Source: an uncultured Paraburkholderia sp. (GTDB taxonomy: Bacteria > Pseudomonadota > Gammaproteobacteria > Burkholderiales > Burkholderiaceae). From it: a stretch of 34,937 nucleotides of DNA. This document shows positions 1 through 8,995 of the stretch, piece by piece (the first letter of the stretch is position 1; the number at the start of each line of letters is the position of its first letter). The notes beneath the pieces were generated by a model. The model was given only the letters and a program-made list of their open reading frames with translations. It was not told where the DNA came from and searched no databases. The translations under genes were made by a program, and so were the position numbers. The DNA lies in the NCBI GenBank assembly GCA_940747215.1, contig CALNWS010000048.1, forward strand, positions 1 to 34,937, written 5' to 3'.

Positions 1-332
1 GGCTGGCCGACAAGCTGTTCACCGGGATCCGCGAGGGCGCGGTCATGATGACCGACGGCTACGAGCCCTACAACAACATCGCCCGGCATCACCAGCTCGT
101 GCACCTTGGATGCCGGGTTCACCTGAGGCGGTACTTCGTCAAAGCAGAGGACAGCGTACCAAAAGCCGCCCGAACGCCCGATCTGCTGGCGACGCGCTTC
201 ATCAAATTGATCGGCAAGCTGTTCGTGGCCGAGACGCGCAGTGCGACGTGGACCGCACAGCGACGACAGCGGTTGCGACGACGATACAGCGCACGCGTAC
301 TCGACGCCATCCACGCGCTGATGCTCGAGCAA
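1..332 (+). mobile_element. IS66-family transposase, internal fragment
   Basis: The frame open from position 3 encodes the central part of an IS66-type DDE transposase. It shows the 'MTDGYEPYNNIA' block around the second catalytic Asp, followed by 'LGCRVHLRRYF', which matches the family's LGCWAHxRRKF pattern. The 5' part lies outside the window. After about position 330 the similarity stops, and the sequence changes to an unrelated EthD-like remnant, so the last catalytic acidic residue and the right inverted repeat are missing. The element is a dead remnant, either truncated by deletion or inserted and then eroded. It is the only mobile-element trace seen. The family assignment rests on these motifs; the exact IS name cannot be given. 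Confidence 0.8.
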
Positions 333-339
333 TCGCCCG

Positions 340-590
340 GCATTCGCGAACTCGAAATCCGAAATCTATACCCGGCTCGATTACCGCTGCGCGCTCGACA
401 TTCCGTGCTCGAACGCGATGCAGCGAAACAAGGTCGTATTCGACGATGCCGACGCATTGAGGGCTGCGCTCGCCTCACCCGTTCGCGCGCGTATGAAGCA
501 GGATTTCAATGCGTTTCCGCCTTACCACGGCGCGGCGCGACGCCCCATTTCCCTATGCAGAGCATTTACGGTAATCTGAAACCCACATAA
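340..590 (+). pseudogene. EthD-like small protein, 3' remnant
   Basis: From about 361 the frame reads 'EIYTRLDYRCALDIPCSN' and then 'VVFDDADALRAALASP', ending near 'DFNAFPPYHG'. The FDDADALRAALASP pattern followed by DF-x-FPPY resembles the C-terminal half of EthD-family (dimeric alpha/beta barrel) proteins. The frame then shifts by one base near 535: the expected C-terminal stretch 'HFPMQS' is read in the third frame and ends at the TAA at about 588-590. The 5' half is missing and the remnant directly abuts the IS66 fragment. The family assignment is from memory and moderate; the broken state is clear. Confidence 0.5.
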
Positions 591-618
591 AAACATCTTC
601 TGCCGGGATCCGCTCGTC

Positions 619-1311
619 ATGACCAAGTCGCTGCCTGACATTACGGATTTGAATCTGCTGCGCGTGTTTCGCGTGTCGATGTCGGATATGTCGGAGTTTA
701 ATTTCCTGCCGCCGCTGATTGCCATGCTGGATCAGAATGCGCGCGGCATTCGCATTGAAATCGCGAATATTTCTGTCGATTCCGTGAGCGTCGCCATGCG
801 TAGCGGCAAGATCGATCTCGCGCTCGGCTACGTGCCGGGACTCGATGAACAATGCATCAGCAGAACGCTTTTCGTGGACGAGCATGTATGCGTCGTACGC
901 GCGGGTCATCCGCTGCGCAAGCAGAAGCCCACCAAGGAAGATCTCGCAAACCTGCGCTAAGTGTACGCGAGTACGAATGCGACCGGTTACCGGATGGTCG
1001 AGCAGTGGTTCAAAAAACTGAATTTACGGCGCGATATCGTTTTACGTCTGCCGCATTTCGTCGTAGCGCCGGAGATCGTGCAGCACACCGATCTCGCCGT
1101 GATCTTTCCGCGCAGCATTGCGCAGCGCTTCAACCGTCACAAGCAGTTTTGCATTATGCCGTTTGCGTTGCCGCCCATCGAAATACAGGCTTACTCGCAC
1201 TCGCAGTTTTCAGCGGACGCGGGCATCGCATGGCTTCAGGATGCGATTTTCGACATGTTTTCCCAGCCTGCCGGCGAGAAGGACCGCGTGCGCAGCGCCG
1301 CAGTGACTTAA
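619..1311 (+). pseudogene. LysR-family regulator (NahR/DntR/LinR type), deleted and with a nonsense codon
   Basis: The start 'ITDLNLLRVF' is the typical N-terminus of NahR/DntR-type LysR regulators. It then jumps directly to 'RVSMSDMSEFNFLPPL', the beginning of the effector domain. About 75 residues containing the whole winged helix-turn-helix and the linker helix are therefore deleted. The effector domain continues to an in-frame TAA at 958-960 and resumes in the same frame with 'ATGYRMVEQWF' and 'RRDIVLRLPHF', ending at 1309-1311. Without the DNA-binding domain it cannot be a functional regulator even if the stop is suppressed. The usual partner of this subfamily is a divergent aromatic or xenobiotic degradation gene; none is visible here. 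Confidence 0.85.
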
Positions 1312-1382
1312 TCGCCATTCGCTCACGAGCCGCACATTTCCTGTTTGCGCATCAGCATGGCATCGATCGTCTATGTGAGTTT

Positions 1383-1759
1383 TTACAGCGCGATGGGCGA
1401 AGTGGAATCGAGCTTCACGCCGCCGTCCTTGCCGATCAGCAACGCGCGAAATCCTTCGCTTTTTCGTTATAGCGTTGACGCAATGCGTCGGCGCTATCGC
1501 TCGCGCCTTTCACCGAATGACCGACGACTTCGACCAGCACGAGATCGCGTTCGGACATCACGTCGCGTGCGTGTTCGAGCACGTTTCGTTGCGACACAAG
1601 TTGCGCGGATTGCGGCGTGTCCGCGAAAACCAGCAAGACGCGTTGGTGCCACGTGAACTGGTCGAGCGTATTCGCGCCTGAACTTGCCGACGCCGGCAAT
1701 GCGAAACATGAAATCAGCAGAACACCGGCGAGCGCGGCGAGCAGAGTGGACGATTTCAT
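1383..1759 (-). pseudogene. DUF4174 exported protein, frameshifted near the C-terminus
   Basis: The ATG at 1759 follows a strong GGAGG ribosome-binding site. A Sec signal peptide (MKSSTLLAALAGVLLISC... to a PASA-SS cleavage region) precedes 'LDQFTWHQRVLLVFA', the hallmark opening of DUF4174 proteins. The middle 'ERDLVLVEVVG' also fits the family. Near 1450 one base appears lost: the frame ends early at 1436, while the expected tail 'LLIGKDGGVKL' and its natural TAA at 1383-1385 are in the next frame. The protein is predicted periplasmic, of unknown function. The signal peptide and family blocks are seen directly; the single-base deletion is inferred from the expected tail. Confidence 0.8.
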
Positions 1760-1778
1760 TGGCGGACCTCCGTAACGG

Positions 1779-1802
1779 CGATGGGCTTTCGAACGCCCAT
1801 CG
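1779..1802. other. Perfect 8-bp inverted repeat (hairpin)
   Basis: CGATGGGC and GCCCATCG flank an 8-nt loop, between the 3' end of the AraC gene and the 5' end of the DUF4174 gene (both on the minus strand). The position suits an intercistronic terminator or processing hairpin. No T-run follows on the minus strand, so intrinsic termination is only a possibility. Confidence 0.4.
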
Positions 1803-1849
1803 CACATGAGCAAGTACGAGCAAAAGCCTGCCTTACATGCGGCCCAACA

Positions 1850-2706
1850 TTAATGCCCCAGCTTCAACCCCGCATACACGCCAGGCGTAATCCCATATGC
1901 CCGCTTGAAAAGCCGGTTCAGATGGCTCTGATCGTAGAAGCCGACGGCCGCGGCCACCGTCGCTGCGTTTTCGCCCGAAGCGAGCATGCGTTTCGCCGCG
2001 AGCAAGCGCACCTGCGTCGCATATGCGTGCGGCAGCAAACCGAATTCTCGCGTGAAGGCACGCGTTAGGTAATAACGGCTCAAGCCGACGAGCGCCGCCA
2101 GTTCGGCAACCGAAATATCGCGTTCGTAATTGGCTTCCAGGTATTCGCGCACCTGCTCCATCTTGCGCGTCTCACGCCGCGTCTGCGCGGGATCGCTTTC
2201 GCACTGACCGTAGCGGCCGAACAGCATGCCCATTGCGGCCCACCAGTTCGCCTGACGCGCCATCAACGGAACCTGGCCTTTCTCGTCGAGACTCGCGCGC
2301 CTTCACCAGTAGTCCCGCGAGATGCGCGTCCTTCCTGATAGAGCCCCGGCGAGATCACGAGCGGCTGGTCGGTACGCAAGTCGGCGGAAAACACGGCGCT
2401 CAGTACGCCGAGGCCGTTCATGTCTAGGTAGATCGCGCGATAGAGCCACTCGCGGCCTTCCCACACTTCGCCGCTGTGATATTCGCCCGGCCCGAATACG
2501 AGCACGCTGCCGGGCCCGGCGATCTCGCTGCACGAGCGCGTATGGCACTGGCCTGCGCCCACCTGCGTCATCACGATCACGAGTTCGTCGTGCAGATGCC
2601 GGTCGAATTGGTGCTCGCCGTGGCGGGCATTCGCGAGGCATGAGCCGTCGAGCGCACTATCGCGCCAGCACACCAATTCCGGATCGCACTTATTCGTTGT
2701 TTCCAT
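1850..2706 (-). pseudogene. AraC-family regulator with N-terminal cupin domain, frameshifted
   Basis: The N-terminal part (start 2706, GGAG site upstream) has an AraC_binding cupin fold: 'HQFDRHLHDELVIVM', 'GPGSVLVFGPGEYHSG' and 'WLYRAIYLDM'. The C-terminal half is in another frame and holds two helix-turn-helix motifs, 'ISVAELAALVGLSRYYLTR' and 'VAAAVGFYDQSHLNRLFKR', ending 'ITPGVYAGLKLGH' with TAA at 1850-1852. At least two indels between about 2266 and 2340 separate the sensor domain from the DNA-binding domain. The gene starts 21 bp after the end of alaX on the same strand and was probably cotranscribed with it. Such regulators usually control a nearby exporter or metabolic gene; the ligand cannot be told. 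Confidence 0.85.
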
Positions 2707-2727
2707 GACGCGCTCTCCGTGCCGCCC

Positions 2728-3514
2728 TCACACGAGTTCGATTCTGATGCGACGATTGCGGCGTCCTTTATTCTCGATCTTCGCGATGCGGATCGGCCGC
2801 GATTGCGCGGTATTCGTGAGGTGCGTGCCGCCGCATGCCTACCGGTCCAGATCGCCAATTTCGACGATCCGCACCTTGCCGTCCGACGTGGGCGGCGGCG
2901 CAACCGAAAGACTGCGGATGAGCCCCGAGGTCGCCTTTGCCTCCGCCTCGCTCACATAGTAGAAGCGCACGTCCATCGCTAGAAGCGCACGTCCATCGCG
3001 CTGCGGATCACTTCATTGGTGGGTTCGTCCAGTGCGCGCAGCGCGTCGTTATCGGCGTCGGGCAGGTTGAAATCCATGCGCGCGGTGCCGTCCGCGTTGA
3101 TCTGCGCTCCCGTCACGAGCGCGCCCGCAAAACGCTGATGAACGAGCGCATTCAGAATATGCGTGGCCGCGTGCAGTTGCGCGACGGTGGAGCGGCGTGC
3201 GGCGTCGATCGCTACGTGCACGTTACCGCCGATGCTGGACATTCGTCAGCCGGCTCTTCGAACAGATGCCACAGCACGCCGCCTTCCGACGACATGCCGG
3301 TAATGCGCGACGCGCCTCGCGCGTGCGTCAGCGTAGCCGCGTCCGAGACCTGTCCGCCGCCACCCGGATGCAACGCGGAGCGCGCCAGCACGACCGCGCC
3401 GGGTCGCGACGCCAGCACGGTGGTTTCGAATTCCAGCAGGTCGGGCTGTTCATGGCAGAGATAGTGCGCCACGTCGTGTTCCTCGCATGAATGACTCAAT
3501 AGACGCAAGGATAC
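2728..3514 (-). pseudogene. alaX: Alanyl-tRNA editing protein (AlaX), multiply broken
   Basis: AlaX is a free-standing editing domain that hydrolyses mischarged Ser- or Gly-tRNA(Ala). The order visible is 'SARSALHPGGGGQVSD'-type glycine motif, the zinc/catalytic HxxxH (HAATH) in the middle frame, and CGGTH near the C-terminus, ending 'RRIRIELV' with TGA at 2728-2730. It is broken in at least three places: a frameshift near 3240, a 20-bp tandem duplication at 2960-2999 that creates a stop and shifts the frame, and a TAG at 2839-2841 just before ACGGTH where the family has Gln. The expected start (before SLRLL, about 3514) reads GTA, so the start codon may also be lost. AlaRS has its own editing domain, so loss is tolerable. 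Confidence 0.88.
2960..2999. repeat. Perfect 20-bp tandem duplication inside alaX
   Basis: Two identical head-to-tail copies occupy 2960-2979 and 2980-2999. Because 20 is not a multiple of three, the duplication shifts the alaX frame. The minus-strand TAG at 2979-2981 that ends the middle reading frame lies exactly across the junction between copies, so the duplication itself makes the stop. This is a slippage-type mutation in a decaying gene. Confidence 0.95.
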
Positions 3515-3635
3515 GTGGTCGCCGGGCTGGGTGTCTTGGTCAAAAATGCTCTCGGCGCGGACTGAAGCCAAGGTCTGAAGCCTAAACCCATGCGAGCGCC
3601 GCTGCCACGCGGCGCCCGTCCGCATGCGCCGGCTA

Positions 3636-4395
3636 TTACCGCTGAAGGTACATCGGCGCGCCCCACGGTACCCCGATCGTGCCGCCGTCCACGACGATTT
3701 CAGCCGCGATGATACCGGACGCGTCGCCGGATGCTAGGAACAGCACGGCGGTCGCCACTTCCTCGGGTGCGGCGAGACGCTCCATCGGCACGCGCGGCGC
3801 GAGCGCCTGCTCGGTGGCGTCGAGCGCCGCGCGTCCAGATCGGCGTGCGCGTGCCGCCGGGAATCACCGTATTCACGCGGATGCTGCGCTGCACGAGCTC
3901 GGATGCGAATACCTTCGCCATGCCCGTGACGCCGGCCTTCGTCGCCGAGTACGCCGCCGTGCCCGGCAAGCCGAGCTCGCGCATCACCGAGCCGTTCAGC
4001 ACGACCGCACCGCCCTCGCCCATGAGCGGCAATGCGCCCTGCACGGTCAGGAAAACACCGGTCAGATTTGTGCGCAGGATTGCGTCGAACGCGGCGGCCG
4101 TGGTGTTGCCAAGCGGTGTCGGGCCGGAAATGCCAGCGTTGGCGAACACGATGTCCAGCTTGCCGAACTCGCTCCGAATGCGTTCGAAAAGCGCGTCGAT
4201 GTCGGCCTCGTCGTCCAGATTGGCTTGCACGCCCAGCGCGTTTTCGCCGAGATCGGCGACCGCCTGCTCCAGCTTCGCGCCATCGCAGCCGGTGATCGCC
4301 ACGCGTGCGCCCTCTGCAATCAACATTTTTACCGTCACGAAACCGATACCGCTGTTGCCGCCCGTCACCAGTGCTGTTTTTCCTGTGAACCGCAT
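3636..4395 (-). pseudogene. Short-chain dehydrogenase/reductase (SDR), C-terminally frameshifted
   Basis: A classical SDR of about 250 residues. The start ATG at 4395 follows AAGGAGA. Visible motifs are the NAD(P) glycine motif TGGNSGIG, NAG (FANAGISG), the catalytic Ser in 'LNGSVM', YSATK (YxxxK) and PGGTRTPI. After 'TRTPIW' (near 3840) the frame shifts. The expected tail with 'VLFLASGDASG' and 'VDGGTIG' is readable in the other frame and ends 'MYLQR' with TAA at 3636-3638. All catalytic residues precede the shift, but the C-terminal strand and dimer interface would be lost. It is divergent from the intact tetR, with a shared 200-bp control region, and is its likely former target. Confidence 0.87.
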
Positions 4396-4525
4396 ATCTG
4401 CTCTCCTTGAACGACGTCGCCAGTGCGACGGGAATACCGGCTCAGGCGCGCCGTAACCATTGGGCGGCAACGCCGCCGCGCGATGTGAATGTGTGGACAC
4501 CCGAACGTGGGCATCCTCGTCGACA

Positions 4526-4553
4526 AATGTGCATGTTGATCGTCATGCACATT
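4526..4553. promoter_or_regulatory. Palindromic operator, likely TetR autoregulatory site
   Basis: AATGTGCATG (4526-4535) and CATGCACATT (4544-4553) form a perfect 10-bp inverted repeat with an 8-bp spacer. A third, imperfect half-site, CATGCAGATT, lies at 4571-4580. The palindrome overlaps the predicted -35 region of tetR and lies in the control region shared with the SDR gene, as expected of a TetR-family operator. Binding is inference. Confidence 0.7.
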
Positions 4554-4564
4554 CTCAGTATTAT
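4536..4564 (+). promoter_or_regulatory. Predicted sigma-70 promoter of tetR
   Basis: A -35 TTGATC (4536-4541) and -10 TATTAT (4559-4564) are separated by exactly 17 bp, 33 bp upstream of the tetR start codon. The -35 sits inside the spacer of the palindrome at 4526-4553, so repressor binding would block RNA polymerase. Confidence 0.6.
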
Positions 4565-4597
4565 GCTAGTCATGCAGATTGTCAAGCGGAGGCGAAA

Positions 4598-5191
4598 ATG
4601 GGCTATTCACAGGCGCAGAAAGCAGAGAGTCGTCAGCGCGTACTGGACGTGGCGGCGCGGCAAATCCGCGAACACGGGCTCGAATCGCTCGGCGTGGCGG
4701 ACTGCATGCGGCAGGCCGGCCTCACACATGGCGCATTCTACGGCCACTTTTCGTCGCGCGAGGCGTTGATCGTCGCGGCGCTCGAACACGCCGTCGCGCA
4801 AAGCAAAGCGCGCATCGCGACTCTGCGTGGCGGCGCGGCAAACGGGGAAGGAAAGGAAGCGGCGCAGGCACCGCTACGAGCGATTGCCGAGGCGTTTCTC
4901 AGCGAACGGCATCTGAACAATCCGGGCGAAGGCTGCGCGTTGTGCGCGCTCGCGGGCGAAGCGCGTTATGCGACGCCCGAAGTCCGCGACCGGCTCACGC
5001 ATTACGTCGAATCGCTAACCTCGCAGATTGCGCAGACCTTGGCCAGTAAAAATGCGAGCGTCGCGCTCGGCATCGTCGCGACCATCATCGGCACGGTGAC
5101 GATTGCGCGCGCGGTGGATAGCGACGCACTCGCGAAGTCTATGCTGGATGCTTCGCTTGCGCTCATCATGTCGGCGCAAAACCAGCTTTAG
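4598..5191 (+). CDS. TetR/AcrR-family transcriptional regulator (intact)
   Basis: 197 residues from the ATG at 4598, chosen for its AGCGGAGG site and because the family N-terminus (a basic stretch before 'RQRVLDVAARQI') begins just after it. The helix-turn-helix is clear: 'LGVADCMRQAGLTHGAFY' then 'GHFSSREALIVAALEHA'. The C-terminal ligand/dimer domain contains a Cys-rich 'EGCALCALAGE' block seen in regulators next to SDRs or flavin reductases. It is one of very few undamaged genes here. It probably represses itself and the divergent SDR gene, whose product is now broken; the operator at 4526-4553 is preserved. The ligand is unknown. Confidence 0.92.
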   Translation: MGYSQAQKAESRQRVLDVAARQIREHGLESLGVADCMRQAGLTHGAFYGHFSSREALIVAALEHAVAQSKARIATLRGGAANGEGKEAAQAPLRAIAEAFLSERHLNNPGEGCALCALAGEARYATPEVRDRLTHYVESLTSQIAQTLASKNASVALGIVATIIGTVTIARAVDSDALAKSMLDASLALIMSAQNQL

Positions 5192-5239
5192 GAACAGGCA
5201 AACCACAGCGCGTAATCTCAACGCCGTGGCCGCCGCGTT

Positions 5240-6700
5240 TCATTTCCGCCCGGGAAAACGCAGCCGGGAATGTTTGCGTCCATACGACGTATAAATCAGC
5301 AGGCCGATCACGAGCCACACGAAAAGCCGCACCCATGTGATGAACGGCAAGCCGGCCATCAGCAGTAGACAGAACAGAATGCCGAGCACCGGCACGATCG
5401 GCACGCCGGGCACGCGGAACGGACGCGAGGCGTCGGAGTCACTGCGACGCAGATAGATCACCGCGCCGCACACCAGAATGAACGCGAACAGCGTGCCGAT
5501 ACTCACCATTTCGCCCAGCACGCTGATCGGCGTAAGCGCCGCCACGATCGCGACCACGGTACCGATCAGCATCTGGCTCAGATAAGGCGTTTGCAGACGC
5601 GGATGAACGCGCGCGAAAAGCGTCGGCAGCAAACCGTCCTGCGACATCGTGAAGAAGATGCGGCTCTGTCCGTAGAGCAGCACGAGTATCACCGTGGTCA
5701 GACCCGTGAGCGCGCCGATCTTGACGAGCACCGAGAACCACGTCATGCCGATTGCATCCACGCCCCTCGCAATCGGATCGGGCACGTTCAGTTCGGCATA
5801 CGGCACGAGTCCCGTCAGCACACCGGCCACGAGAATGTACAGAACCGTGCAGATGACGAGCGAGCCGAGAATGCCGATCGGCATATCGCGCTGCGGCTTT
5901 TTCGCTTCCTGCGCGGCGGTGGACACCGCATCGAATCCGATGAACGCGAAGAACACCACCGCCGACCCGCGCAGAATGCCGCTCATGCCGAAATTGCCGA
6001 ATTCGCCTGTGTTTGCTGGAATGAACGGATGCCAGTTAGCGGGCTTGATGAAGAAAAGGCCGAGCGCGATAAAGGCCACCACGACCACCAGTTTGACCGC
6101 CACCATGATGTTGTTCAGCCGCGCCGATTCCTTCGTGCCGAGTACGAGCATGGTCGTGAGAATCACAATGATCAGCACTGCCGGCAAATTGATGACGCCG
6201 GTCACGGTGCTGCCGTCCGCGAGTTTGACGATGGTGCCGGGTGCCACCGCCATCGCAGGCGGTATCGTGATGCCGACGTTATGCAGCAGACTCACGATAT
6301 AGCCCGACCATCCCACCGCAACCGTGGCCGCGCCCATCGCGTATTCGAGAATCAGATCCCAGCCGATGATCCACGCGAAAATTTCGCCGAGCGTCGCATA
6401 CGTATAGGTGTAACTACTGCCGCATACGGGCAGCATGGCCGCGAGTTCCGAGTAGCAAAGACCGACGAATGCACACGCAATGCCGCCGAGAATGAACGAG
6501 AGCGTGATGCTCGGCCCGGCGAATTGCGCGGCCGCCGTGCCGGTTAGGACGAAGATGCCCGCGCCGATAATCGCACCAATGCCCATCGCCGTGATACTGG
6601 TGGCGCCCAGTGTTTTCGATAACGAATGTCCGCCTTCCGCGTCGGCGCTTCCCACGATGTCGGCGACGGATTTCCGTGCCATGTAGCTCGTATCAGCCAT
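5240..6700 (-). CDS. APC-superfamily amino acid permease (cationic amino acid transporter type), intact
   Basis: 486 residues, full length for the family. The consensus 'GIGAIIGAGIFVLTG' in TM1 (about residues 40-54) is the APC substrate/Na+-site motif. About 12 transmembrane segments follow, with 'FFAFIGFDAVSTAAQEAKKP' in the TM6/TM7 region, diagnostic of CAT/YfnA-like transporters, and 'LYGQSRIFFTMSQDGLLP' after TM8. It probably imports amino acids across the inner membrane; substrate specificity is not readable. The start at 6700 has only a weak ribosome-binding site, and Met7 at 6682 is an alternative. It is convergent with tetR (48 bp apart), which leaves no room for further genes. The uninterrupted frame suggests maintained selection. 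Confidence 0.92.
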   Translation of the reverse strand: MADTSYMARKSVADIVGSADAEGGHSLSKTLGATSITAMGIGAIIGAGIFVLTGTAAAQFAGPSITLSFILGGIACAFVGLCYSELAAMLPVCGSSYTYTYATLGEIFAWIIGWDLILEYAMGAATVAVGWSGYIVSLLHNVGITIPPAMAVAPGTIVKLADGSTVTGVINLPAVLIIVILTTMLVLGTKESARLNNIMVAVKLVVVVAFIALGLFFIKPANWHPFIPANTGEFGNFGMSGILRGSAVVFFAFIGFDAVSTAAQEAKKPQRDMPIGILGSLVICTVLYILVAGVLTGLVPYAELNVPDPIARGVDAIGMTWFSVLVKIGALTGLTTVILVLLYGQSRIFFTMSQDGLLPTLFARVHPRLQTPYLSQMLIGTVVAIVAALTPISVLGEMVSIGTLFAFILVCGAVIYLRRSDSDASRPFRVPGVPIVPVLGILFCLLLMAGLPFITWVRLFVWLVIGLLIYTSYGRKHSRLRFPGRK

Positions 6701-6874
6701 GATGAGTCGTCCCGTTCAAAAGAGATGTGGGCACGAACCGATCCGGCCTGCTTCGGCTCGCGGAGCACGACAAAAAAAGCATGTACTACCAACAGTTGGA
6801 GTTGAAGTGAAAATGACGAAGCTGTGAATTCAGTGTAGTCGAATAAAAGGCGGACGTTGACGCAAGACGGCGTA

Positions 6875-7839
6875 CTAGCCGATCTTGAATCCGCTTTTTG
6901 CGAGCGAATGTCGCAATTCGAGCGCCGGGTAATTGCGATCCACCGCGCGCAGATCGGTCCACATTTCCTCGGCGATCCAGTCCCGCAGATCCACCGCCGC
7001 GGGCGAAAGCGGCCGGTTTTTGGGGCCGACGAGGCAACAGCGCCGGTTGGTCACGACGACTTCGTCTTCCACCGGACGAAGCGCGCCTTCGATAAGCCAG
7101 TGCAAAACGACGTTGAGCCAGCCCGGCAAAATGCCCTGCCCAAGCAGCGCCGCCTGCACGGCGATCGCATAGTCGTTGAAGCTCGCCTTGCTCGCGGCGA
7201 GCCGGCCGCGCGCCTCGAACTTCGCAAGGCGTTCATGCCAGTTGCGCTCGCCGTCGTCTAGCATGATGAGCGTGTCACCCTCATTGCGCACGCTCTCATC
7301 GGCGGGGATCTCGCGATAAAGACGGCTGCATACGGCGTTTCCGGCATGACGAGCGTGCAGTTGTCGCCGCATTCTTCGTCGCGCAGAAAACGCATGCCGA
7401 GATCGACGTCGAGAAGCGGTTTGGCAATGCGGCCCGATGTGAGTTGCAGGCGCAGATCGAGATTCGGAAACGCCAGCTTCAGGCGCTTCATGCGCGGCAT
7501 CAGCCAATGCGTAACGAATGCGGCGGAGACCGATAACGCGACCGATTCGGCGCCCGTTGCGCGCGCTTCGACTTCGCGGATCGCGTCTTCGATGCCGTTG
7601 AAGCCCTGTGATATCTCCCGGTAAAGAATGCGCCCACTTTCGGTAAGTTCGATGCCGCCGCACACGCGCTCGAAGAGCTGCATGCCGAGATGGTCTTACA
7701 TACGCGACAGCATGCGGCTCACCGCAGGCTGACTCACATAGAGTTCCTGCGCCACGCGCGTGAAGTTACCGCAGCGCGTGGCGGCCTCAAAGACGAAGAG
7801 CACGTTCGCGCTCGGCAACTTTTTGCGGAGATTGGCCAT
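6875..7839 (-). pseudogene. LysR-family regulator (GcvA-like), nonsense plus frameshift
   Basis: The start at 7839 gives 'MANLRKKLPSANVLFVFEA', then a winged helix 'TRVAQELYVSQPAVSRML'. An in-frame TAA at 7696-7698 interrupts 'SRM-stop-DHLGMQLFERV', where Glu is expected. The frame continues into the effector domain ('LDLRLQLTSG', 'DVDLGMRF') and is shifted near 7320. The remainder, 'LGQGILPGWLNVVLHWLI' to 'LRHSLAKSGFKIG', ends at TAG 6875-6877. The domain order is that of GcvA-like LysR regulators with a short C-terminus. The gene lies between the permease and the EamA exporter and may have controlled either. Confidence 0.87.
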
Positions 7840-8075
7840 GACCTGATGTTATGCAGTCTGCCGCAATTTGGGAATCTCCGCCAGAATTTCAGGCGTCAGT
7901 GTTTTCCTTGAGATGCGCGGCGGCCATATCGCCGACCTTGCCGAGCCCAATGCGCGGCAAGCCGTTCAAATGACGCGCCGCCATGTAACATTACATTCAT
8001 GTATCGACGCTGAGCGTTTCAAAGCCTGTCTGGTGGCGCGCGCAGTACCATGTCGGCCTTTCTATCTACAACAAC
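7840..8075. other. Intergenic region between lysR remnant and the EamA gene, with a possible gene scrap
   Basis: The region contains the divergent control sequences of both neighbours. On the minus strand, 7903-7993 is open for about 30 codons (MAARHLNGLPRIGLGKVGD..., ending in TGA) with Burkholderia-like codon use. It may be a scrap of a deleted gene, but no family is recognised. No clear promoter could be assigned. Confidence 0.35.
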
Positions 8076-8978
8076 ATGCATTCAATGAAGTCCACCCGTC
8101 TGACCGGCGTGCTGTTTCTCCTCGTTACCACAACCGGATGGGCGCTCAACTGGCCCGCCATGAAAGTCCTGCTGCGCAAGTGGCCGCCGCTTTTCTCGCG
8201 CGGCGTCGCGGGCGTCACGACTTCGGTGCTGCTCGGAATCGTCGCGTTCATATCCAGCGAGCGACTTCGCATTTCGCGAGCGCTGATGCCGCGCATGATG
8301 ATCGCCGCGAGCACGAACGTATTCGCATGGATGGGCTTTTCCACGCTTTCAATGAAGTGGCTGAGCGTGAGCGAAGGCGCGTTGCTCGTCTACACCATAC
8401 CGATCTGGTCGACGTTGCTCGCATGGTCCGTGCTGGGCCGCAAACCTTCCGCTAAAGGATTTCTATCGCTGCTGCTGGGACTTGCAGGCGTGATCGTACT
8501 GCTCGGCAGCCAGGGTTTTGCATTCGACGCCGGCAAACTCGCCGGCATTCTGTTCGCGTTGCTCGCGGCCGTCCTGTTCGCGCTCGGCACGGTCACGACG
8601 CGTACGCCGATACCCGTGCCGCCCATTTCGCTTGTAGCGTGGCAGGTTGGCATCGGCTGTCTGCCGATGATCGTGCTCGGCCTGCTGATCGAACATCCTT
8701 CCGTCGCGACGCTTAAGTTCGACGGCTGGGCCGTGCTGATCTACATGACACTCGTGCCGATGGACGTCTATCTGGCGCGGTTCGCCACGTTGCGGCACCT
8801 GCCGCCGGAGATCGCGTCGATCGGCATGCTGCTCGTGCCGATCATGGGTATCGTCGCGGCTGCGTTCGCGCTCGGCGAACCGCTTGGCAGCAGGGAATTC
8901 GCCGCCATGGCGCTGACGCTGAGCGGCGTCGCCCTCGCACTTCGCAGCAAACGCACGGCGCCACCCGTGGGCGATTGA
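8076..8978 (+). CDS. EamA/DMT-superfamily transporter (intact)
   Basis: 300 residues with about ten transmembrane helices in two EamA repeats. The first contains 'TTTGWALNWPAMKVLL' (the GxxxxxxxxK pattern of TM1) and 'VSEGALLVYTIPIWSTLL'. The second ends 'LVPIMGIVAAAFALGEPLG', the conserved TM8-9 'P-x-x-x-x-x-x-x-x-GE' motif. Such proteins export amino acids or other metabolites from the cytoplasm. Met4 at 8085 is an alternative start; neither has a strong ribosome-binding site. It is divergent from the broken lysR and ends 17 bp before the end of the convergent lipA. The substrate cannot be determined. Confidence 0.9.
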   Translation: MHSMKSTRLTGVLFLLVTTTGWALNWPAMKVLLRKWPPLFSRGVAGVTTSVLLGIVAFISSERLRISRALMPRMMIAASTNVFAWMGFSTLSMKWLSVSEGALLVYTIPIWSTLLAWSVLGRKPSAKGFLSLLLGLAGVIVLLGSQGFAFDAGKLAGILFALLAAVLFALGTVTTRTPIPVPPISLVAWQVGIGCLPMIVLGLLIEHPSVATLKFDGWAVLIYMTLVPMDVYLARFATLRHLPPEIASIGMLLVPIMGIVAAAFALGEPLGSREFAAMALTLSGVALALRSKRTAPPVGD

Positions 8979-8995
8979 GCAGGCGCGCCGCGCAA

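Noticed and set aside
1..332. IS66 remnant as the agent of the large deletions
   Set aside because: No IS ends, target duplications or IS sequence are present at the junctions near 21800, 23640, 27530 or 32375.
5591..6547. Long plus-strand open frame of 318 codons antisense to the APC permease
   Set aside because: It has His/Arg-rich, low-hydrophobicity composition with no motifs, typical of antisense shadow in GC-rich DNA. The opposite frame is a perfect permease.
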